NCBI GenBank assembly: GCA_946405575.1
Contig: CAMJHP010000003.1
Location: forward strand, 1-64,000
Length of the DNA stretch: 64,000 nt
DNA from: an uncultured Bacteroidales bacterium
GTDB taxonomy: Bacteria > Bacteroidota > Bacteroidia > Bacteroidales > F082
Direction of reading: 5' to 3'
Shown: positions 20,740 through 30,100 of the stretch, piece after piece
How the letters are laid out: every line of letters begins with the position of its first letter
Numbering within the stretch: position 1 is the stretch's first letter
Notes under the pieces: model-generated
The model's database searches: none
Told to the model about the DNA's origin: nothing
The model's input: the letters and a program-made list of their open reading frames with translations, nothing else
Translations under genes and position numbers: made by a program

Positions 20740-20867
20740 ATAATTTGCTCATTTATATGGGGGCAAAATTATAAAAAATCCATTTATTACCACAATTTTT
20801 CAATAAAAAAGGAGGACGTACCCTATTTTGACACACCCTCCTTTTTATAACCTAAAGGTGGCATTTA

Positions 20868-21137
20868 CTATTCTAGATTCTGCTTCTTCTTTCGCTTGCT
20901 CAACAGATAAGCGCAACTTAAGCCAATCATAAGAATTCCCCCTCCTCCTAAAGGGGTATATTCATCAAAATCAGAGCTTTGGAATGGCACGATAAGAGTA
21001 TAATCCGGATACCCATTTTGACGTACACCTTCATACTCATCATCCATAATGAACACCTGTGCCTTCGTTGATGAGGTTCCTGCCATCATCAGAGCCACTA
21101 AAACAATCATGATTCTTTTTTTTATGTCTTTCATCAC
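20868..21137 (-). CDS. Small secreted/membrane-anchored protein downstream of the giant T9SS protein
   Basis: 89 aa; signal peptide, then YTPLGGGGILMIGLSCAYLLSKRKKKQ (Gly run, TM helix, basic tail). Confidence 0.65.
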   Translation of the reverse strand: MMKDIKKRIMIVLVALMMAGTSSTKAQVFIMDDEYEGVRQNGYPDYTLIVPFQSSDFDEYTPLGGGGILMIGLSCAYLLSKRKKKQNLE

Positions 21138-21147
21138 CTTTCCCTCC

Positions 21148-24100
21148 TTATCTGTTTACTATGATTTTCTGTATTTTCGTTTCTTGTCCGTTGGTCAATT
21201 GTAACAAATACATTCCGTATGACACATCTGGCAGGCTGATTCTGCTTTGTCCACCTGTCACCCGTTTTCTTGCAAGCACTCGGCCTTGAAGATCGATGAA
21301 ATTGAGCTCTCCTTCGCCTGTAATGACCCATTGCGAACCCTCATAGAAGGCAAAGGTTTGTTCCTTATCATCTACATTTTCATCCACATCAGTTACGCTA
21401 AAGGTGATGTAGAAACGCGAATGATAGTCGCTTTTGTGGCCTTCGAAAGTATAACTCTCATTCTCAATCATATCGTATCGCACGCCTGTTATATTGTCGA
21501 CAAGGTACAGATTATGGAAATAGCCATTGGCCGTATTCCATCTGATGATAAACACGTCGTCTTCTTTGGCCTCAAACCACAATGGGACCCGCTCAGTGCC
21601 AACTTTGGTGAAGAGAGCGGCATAATGTGTGTCGTCGTGTTGGGCATAGATTTGTCCATTGCCCACACGCAGCTCTTTCATCTTCCGGGCTCCTCCCCAT
21701 TCAGGACGATCAAACTCAATGACAGTCACATCGTTGCATCCCTTTTCGCTGTGTAAGTAGAGGTTGACCAGAGGATAATTGGGAGTCCGTTCGTCACGGA
21801 AATGTCCGTCGGCATCTTCTCTCAGTGAGGCTCGTGGAACTATCATGCTTTCACTAAAGTTGACATCCGAAGCCAATTCAGCCAACACATAAAAACCTTG
21901 GTGTGGATGCAAGTATTGGCCAGAATACTCACCTCCATCAGAACCACCAACAGGATAATAAATATAAGCGTTTTCATTAAACTTATCGGCATCATACACC
22001 ACATAGAAGGAATTAAGGACATCGGTATTGTTCCGATAAAGCTCATTATAGTCGAGGTAGCCATGGTAAGGATTGCCAATGAGGTTCCAACCATTCAATT
22101 GTCCTCCTTGTTTCATCATAGTGAAACTCTTGTCACCCCTATTCAAATTGCCGTGGCTTTGCATAAATGTGGAGTCGCATATGGCCATCATATAGCCTTT
22201 GCCAACAATGAGCACCTCCTCATTCACATCGGGTGTCGCTCCGACCTGTGAAAGATACTCAAGGTGATCGTGATGATTGGTCGCAAGATTAATGTCAGTA
22301 TGCCAATGATTCGGGCCATTACGTTTAAGGTTAATCCAATGGGTTGTGGGCTCATGCCAAGTGAAATAATCCATACCATAAGGATAACGTCCATATTCGT
22401 CGGTACCCGAAACGCAACCTTCCCCAAACTCGAACACATCTCCCACCTTACTCGGGAAATAGCCGTCTTGCCATGTATCGTTATTGAATGTCGCATTTGG
22501 GTCAGTCTGACTCAAGCTGTTCTCCCAACCATACATCCAATAGCGTGTGTTTTCGCCAAGCCAACTGAAATCCGTCGACAAATCTGTCCATGGATTGTTG
22601 TAATGATTATTCGGGTCGTAATCTGAATTATTATAGCTATTAATATTGTGGCCCTTGTAGTCGAACCCCAAAGGTGCGTTACTCAGCGGTGAGGAGAACA
22701 TATGCCAATCTCTAGGTAACAATTGAGATTCCATATAATTGACACCAGGTGTCGACCATGCATTGGCAAACGAGTTATCGAAGCTAATGCCCACATAGGT
22801 GTTATCGAAGTTACCCAAGGAACCTACCTGCATAATGGAGGCATCTTCGTGGATGCTGACCTTGCGAGTCGAAACGGAAGCCGTTACTTTTTCAGTCACA
22901 TCGCCATAGATATAAAGGTAATCTTCGTTGGTCAGCCGTTCCAACATTGAGTTAAGTTCGTTTTCGTCACGAATAGTGCCTGCGTATTGTATCACCACAC
23001 CAGGCTGCTGACCATCGCTTGTGGCATAAGCACCCACCTGTGCTTTTCCGCCGTTATAGGTAGCGAGGCTACGAAAATCGCCATTCCCTACCTTGCCTTC
23101 ATTCTCATTGCATAGCAGAAGCACGGGTAAGTCACCATTGATTTCAGCAATGGCTGGACGGCACCAACTGGAATAACGTTTTTCTCCGCTATTCACACCC
23201 TTCACCCAATTGTTCAGGAGACGGAACATAGGCACATTTTTATCACTAATAGTAACCGTGTTGTCATAGTACATATAGCCCAAATTGTCCGCATCCATAA
23301 CCGGCCTATATTTGTAACAATCACTGACATTGATGTCGCTACCGCTACCGGTCACCCTCGTGAATGGATAGTTGTTTCCGTCGTATGCATAGGAATACTT
23401 AATCTTTCCACCATTATTCAATCCTGCCAACAAGGCAAAGTTGGCACTACTGAGACCTACATCTCCATCTTGTTGCAAATGCAGATAACAATTTTCCATA
23501 TCAGCGCCATAATTGAGGCCAATCAATCCGCCGACAGTAACCGAAGCGTTGTTTGCCACATCAAACTTGACATTGGCGAAAGAGTTGTTGATCTTAGGCT
23601 TCCTAACGGCATCCCCTTGACCACCACCAATGGTATGGCCCACCAAACCGCCGATGGCGTAATACAAATTGGCATGTAAGATAGGCATAGCCATAGAAGA
23701 ATGAATTTCACCATCCAACATATTGCCCACCAGCCCGCCTGATGCGTTCTCGGAGTTCTCCTTGTCGGGGCTGTAGATGTCGACAGATGCCTCACTATTG
23801 GTAATCATAGCCGAACCACCCTCCATAGAGCCTACCAAGCCGCCAATGTTAGCCGCGCCAACAGGACGAATGTAGCCGCTGACGACAAAGGTACGGTCAA
23901 GGACACCATTATTCAAACTGCCAAACAAACCATAATTGCCACGCTCATAACGTCGGTCTCCTTCACCAATATAGGCGATATCCAAATGATCAATCAAATG
24001 ACCACGTCCGTCATAAGTTCCTGCAAACTGTGACGCACCGGTCTTCTGTGCACCGATAGGTACCCAAACATACTGAATCAAATCGATGTCTTCCGTCTGT

Positions 24101-27100
24101 TCAATGGTAACTGTCGACAAACTGCTTGAAGGAACTTGGCGGTTGCTTCCGTTCACCAAACTGATAAGCCATGCCAAATCGTATGGCGAATCAATGTCAT
24201 TGAAGGCAAATTCCGGCGGAGCGGCTCTCACCACATTGTTCCATGTCCAGCCAAAGAACAGAGTTCTGGTCGGGTCAAAGTGATTGATGTGCTGACTCAG
24301 ATCCGTCAAAGGATAGGCATAATCAGGTATATTGGTGGAATAATACGTGTATTTTGGCAACTCGAAACTTTCGTTTGAAAAGAACCAGTTCAAGTCATCG
24401 TGGAAATTGTTGCGGTTCCATGCACTTAAAGCTTGACTTTGCGTCAATGCCACGGCCACAGGCGAGAAGGTATTGTGGACATAATGGGAAGCAACGTTCC
24501 TAATGGGACTGGTAATGCCAATGCTCGTGCCCTCATCAAGGACCACATCGCCTATAATATTAAGGTGTTTGTCGAATGTGGGAAGATAGACATTACAATC
24601 AATGGCTTCGGCAAGGCCTGAACCCATTTGAAGGTTTTGCTTGTTTCCAATGACTCTCACCACATTTTCCACATTCACTATAGCCGTTGAATTCACATAG
24701 ATGCCACCGCCGTGATACACATCTTCATTAGGATTATTATAATCAGGATTGGTATACCAGACATCAGCATTGGTGTTGTTGTAACCGCGTTCCAAGATGG
24801 TTCCGAACCTTGTCACGCCCGTTCCATTCATCGAAGAGCCATTCAAAGTCAGTTCCGAACCCGAATGTGTCACAATCATTGGTTTTGAGACTTCTTCTTG
24901 GACGAATAGCGGAATCTCAAGCGTAGTCGGGTCTATTGGTGGGTCTGCAGTTGGGTAAGGTTCCAAATCTGGATCGGGATAATAAGTTCCCGGTATCAAG
25001 AAGTAGGTATCGTCACCTTGCTCATGGCCATACAATCCGTCCATCTGCACATTATCCAAAGCGATTGTTTCCCCATCTTGCACAATGAGCATAGCCCCGT
25101 AGTTGGCCCCGGGACCATTTGCGTCAGGATACGTCAATCCTTGGTTGCTTGTCGTGAGGTCAAGTGAGCCATCGCCCAAGTCATAATAAGATTCATTACC
25201 ATACTGTCTTGACCAATTCAGCGGATGGCCACCGGGATAGCGATACAATTTAAGAGGATATGTCTGCGTCTCTCCTTCCACAACGACAGCACCACCTTGA
25301 AGCAAAGCCCCCTCGTCTTCTGCCGACAAGGCACCCACGACATAGATGATATCGTTTTGGTAATCATAATTGTATTGTGTAAGACTTTCATCCGTGAAAA
25401 CTTCAGAACAGACACCTCCATAATTACCAGTCTGGGTACTTTGGTTATAGGTCACAGCACCCGAAACCGTCTTTTTGGGCATATCAGGATAAAGTCCCCA
25501 ACCATCGGTTTTCGACATATCGTCTCTGCCCCAGCCTCTCGTGCCATCAACATACCAGCGGCGGCCTCTGAACTCACGGATCACCCATTCGCGGTAATCT
25601 ATGCGGTCGCCCTTAAAGAACTGAAGCACGTTCGTATAAGGATGTTGATGCGTATTCGTAAATGAGTCACCTAGGTCGGTAAAGAAGTTGTAAGACGTCT
25701 GGTAGCTCAAGAAGCCTCCATCACATGTATTGTCTGTGTTGCCTTCCGAAATCTTTGGACGGGCGTATGCAAAACTTTCTGTTCCCCAAGGCTGTAATGG
25801 GCTTCTCATACGGAAGAATCCCTCCAATTCACCATAGTATTGGCCCATATCAACCCATTTATCGTCTTGTTTTTCTTTTCGGTGATACCTCACCCAAAGT
25901 CTCGAATCACCCTTAAAGACCAACACATTCTCTTGGGAGAAGGTCAAAGCCGTTGGATTGTTGGAGCCAGTCAAATCGGAATAATAATACAGATGTGCAT
26001 CTGACTCAGAATCGCCTTTGATGCCAATCCATTCCCAATAACCCTCATTGTCAAGCATCGGATAGAAAGGCTTGTCATAAATGGAATAAGAAGCTTGTTT
26101 CAGATGCACACTGCGCACCTTGCGGATGGAATCCATATAGGCTGGAACGCTAGGAGAACCTAAGACAAAGCCACTCGCGTTGGCCATATACAAGGTAGAG
26201 TCGACTTTTAGCACCGAGTACAAGCGCATTCCAGAACTACTGATGTCGTTCATACCGCTGAAATTGACATTGGAATGGTCAATCACCAAGTTACCGCATC
26301 GTTGTATAGTCTTCAAGGTACGGGTGGCGTGAGACAACTCGGTATTGGCTCCGTCATCATCACGGTGACCGTAAGCCTTAAGCAGGATATGACGGCCCTC
26401 TGCACCCGACTCACAGTGGGTGCTGCTGCCAAACAAGCCTCCTGAGATGGTCATTTCGGTATTTGTTCCCTCATTCTGGGTGTCGTATCCCGTACCGTCG
26501 ATATAGATGTTACTGTAACCGGACACGATGAAATCCGTCCATGTATTGGTGTTGGAGTTGTTGCCATAGTAGTCGGATCCGCCATATACCGAGTTTCCGA
26601 TGACGAGCTTTGCCACTGTTGGGACAATACCCTCAGGATTATACTGAGGCTCATCCCCACCGCAATCCGTATAATAGAGATTGTATGCATTGTTAGGTGC
26701 CTTCAGAATGGCATCCTTGCCTATGTTGACACAAACAGAGCCATTCACCTTGCAGGAATAGCCTGCACCAAACACACTGCCGTCAATCAAGCCGCCATTA
26801 ATATTGACAAAAGAAGTCCAATCCAAAGGATGATCCACATCACCATCCATCGAGTTGCTGTTGCAGCCGTAGACATTACCCATGACATGGCCGCCACGCA
26901 TATTTACTGTCTTCATACCCAGCTGCACACGACCTTCAGGGATTGCCTTGCTACCGCCAAACACATTCACCTTCACCAAACCACCGTTGATGTTGACCAC
27001 TCGCTCCTCACCTACCAGACTCATATTACCTCCGCCATAGACACTATTAATGATATTGCCACCATTGATGTACACTCTCGTATGGCCTTTCACGAGACCT

Positions 27101-30100
27101 GCGGTTGGACTTGTCTCACCATTGGGATCAAGGTCGATGCCACGGCCACCGCCATAGACATTACCCTTGAACGGATCGCCTTCGGTAACACCAATGGTTC
27201 CACCATTTACGGTAACTTTCGTATTTTGGTTCACGTGGCCATCCTCGCCGCCACCGAACACACTGCCTTTGATGATTACTGCATCGCCATTAATCTTCAC
27301 ATCCGTATTGTGGGTGCAGCCCAATTCCTTGAATTCGGCACCAGCCATACCGCGCGAAGAGCCAAACACATTGCCATGCATTCTACCTTCGTCGTTTTGG
27401 TTACCAATTACGCCTCCTGATATGTTGATTTCTGCCAATCCTGTACCCACAACGGGAATGGGATCGCCGTTGTCGGCCAAAGCATATTGCGTGTTGCCAT
27501 TTTCATCCAAGATGGGGTTACCTTCACCGTCAAGCAAGATCTCATACCGACCCACCGACGACATATTGCCACCACCATACACGTTACGACAAATCTTACC
27601 ACCAGAAATAGTAACGTAAGTATTGCCGTAGACATGACCGGAAGTCAGGCAGTAACGCAATTTACCTTCTTCATCATAATATTGGTCCCAACCACGACCT
27701 CCACCATACACGTTTCCATGGAGTGAATTGCCGTCAGCGGTCAAATTATCGAGATCAGCACCACCCACCTGTCCAGCCATAATGTTGACATGAGTGTTGT
27801 TGAGGATGTGACCGTCCTCTGAGCCTCCAAACACGGAACCCCTAATGAAAGGACTGTGACCATTCGCTTCAAAAATATTCACAGTAGTCTCTTTTGCATA
27901 GGCCATCTTTTCTGCTATGGAAGTGGGAGAAGGTGCCTCAACAATACCCTTGCAACCGCCATACACATTGCCACCGATATGATCGGGAATACCAGGGCCA
28001 GCCATACCGTGTCCGATTTCGCCGCCACTAATATTGACGATAATATAGCCGTGGTCACCGCCTTCCTGCATAACACCATAATGTTCTTCGTCTTCCACAG
28101 GAGCAAAATAGAAACCTACCGAGCCACAACGTCCACCGCCATACACAGAGCCTAACATTGTACCGCCTGTGACATTGACTTCGATATTGCCACCTACGCT
28201 ACCAGCAGTCAAGGCGATGGTGTTGCTGCCCAAGCCACCACCAAAAACGCTGCCATCATATCCCGTGTAACCGTAAGTGCCAATATGGCCGTTGGAAACA
28301 TTCAAAAGGACATCGCCAAGCACATGGCCTTCCTCGCCTCCACCAAACACGCAACCGTAAATCCTACCGCCATTAATGTTGACAAAAGCCTTGTTAATAT
28401 TAGTCCTCATATTGAAAGAGTAATCCAAGTTACCCTTACCTCCACCAAAAACATTGCCATATTGCACTGCAATGACTGAATCAACCGAACGCTCAACACC
28501 TACCGACCCTCCATTGATGGTGACGGTAGAGATGCCTGTGTCTTCTATAGGAACAATCAACCCGGTTTCGGTGGCCGTCGCTCCCACATTGCCATATTCT
28601 GAACCGCCATAAACACACCTAAGCACATGACCACCTTCAATGAGGACAGTAGAGTTGACTCCTACACTGCCAGCCTTTTCGTCTTCAAACAAGCCTCGAC
28701 CGCCTCCAAATACATTACCCGAGCCTACATAAGGTACATTGTTTTCAGTAGCCACACCGATAGTGCCATTATATACCACAACATTGGAACTGCCTCCAGT
28801 AGTGGCGACGTTACCACCGCCATAGACATTGCTCACCAATAAATCGTCATTACCGTCAACAGTGACCGTAGAGTTGCCGAACACAGGGCTTTCGTTGCCA
28901 CCGCCAAAAGCCGCTCCGTCATAGAAAGTCTGTGAAATGTCGCCGTCCAACACCTCGCGGGTGCCATAAATCTTGGTGGCACCATTGACGTTCAGTATGG
29001 TATTACCCGTAACGACACCAAGGTCAACGATTTCTTTATTCGTATAGCAATACCATTTACCGTCTGCATCCTGGAATGTAGGATGATTGGTGTTTACACC
29101 CGTCACGCCTTCAGGTATTTCATGAGTCCAGGTATAATAAATATCATTGCCTGAGGCATCTTTTTTATAGGGCATCTCATCCAATGCCATATCCCCATTA
29201 TACAAGACTCCCGTGAAGTCACGATATGGGAAAACAGGATGTTCCTTATCATAAATGCGAAAACTTGGGATAGCCGCTGAAAAGCCACCGCCATAAGCCG
29301 ACCCATAGATGACTGTGTTGCCTTGCAAGGTTGACTCAACATTTCCTTTCACTCGCCCCAAATTGCCTCCTCCATAAAAATCCTGAAGTACGGTGCAGTC
29401 AGTCAAAACATTGGTCACATCGCCAGTTTCAGTAATACCGAAATCAACCCAGTGGAAATAAGTACGCAGTGTCGGTTTGGACTGAAGACCGTTGGATTCG
29501 TTAAAAACCTCAAATTCAAACAAAGCGTCATAACCCTTTTGTGAATCATAGCGCGGGGTCAAGCCTGCAATTGTATTCAAGGGATTGAATACTCCGAAAC
29601 CAAACTGAGCCCAACCTTCAGGAGTTGGGGCTGGTAATTCCCAACTATTACCATCGGTATGTTGGTCACGATAATAATTCGTTCCGCCATTGCCACCACC
29701 ATAAAACTGTCCGAATATCGTCCCTGTAGCATGAGTAGTCACCGTTTTACCCACAGCCATTGTCCCTACCCTGGGACCACCGCAATATTTGCCCACAATG
29801 CTGTTGTCGATGGTTACATCTATACTGCCACCTACTGGACAAGCAGCATTGATGCCACCTCCATAAAACTCTCCAATAATTGAATGGTCGATTTTAAAAG
29901 TGACATCACCTCTGATTTTGTCGTAACCCGCACCACACATCGAGCCAAACTTGCCTCCGTTGGTGTAACAATGAGGATTGCCTTGGTTTACTGTTGGGGT
30001 GATGTCAGGGCGATAAATTCCTGAAAGATAGAACTCAGGATATTCACCGCCAATGCAGTTGACTGCACATAGACGTATCTTGGCAGAGTTATTACGGTTG

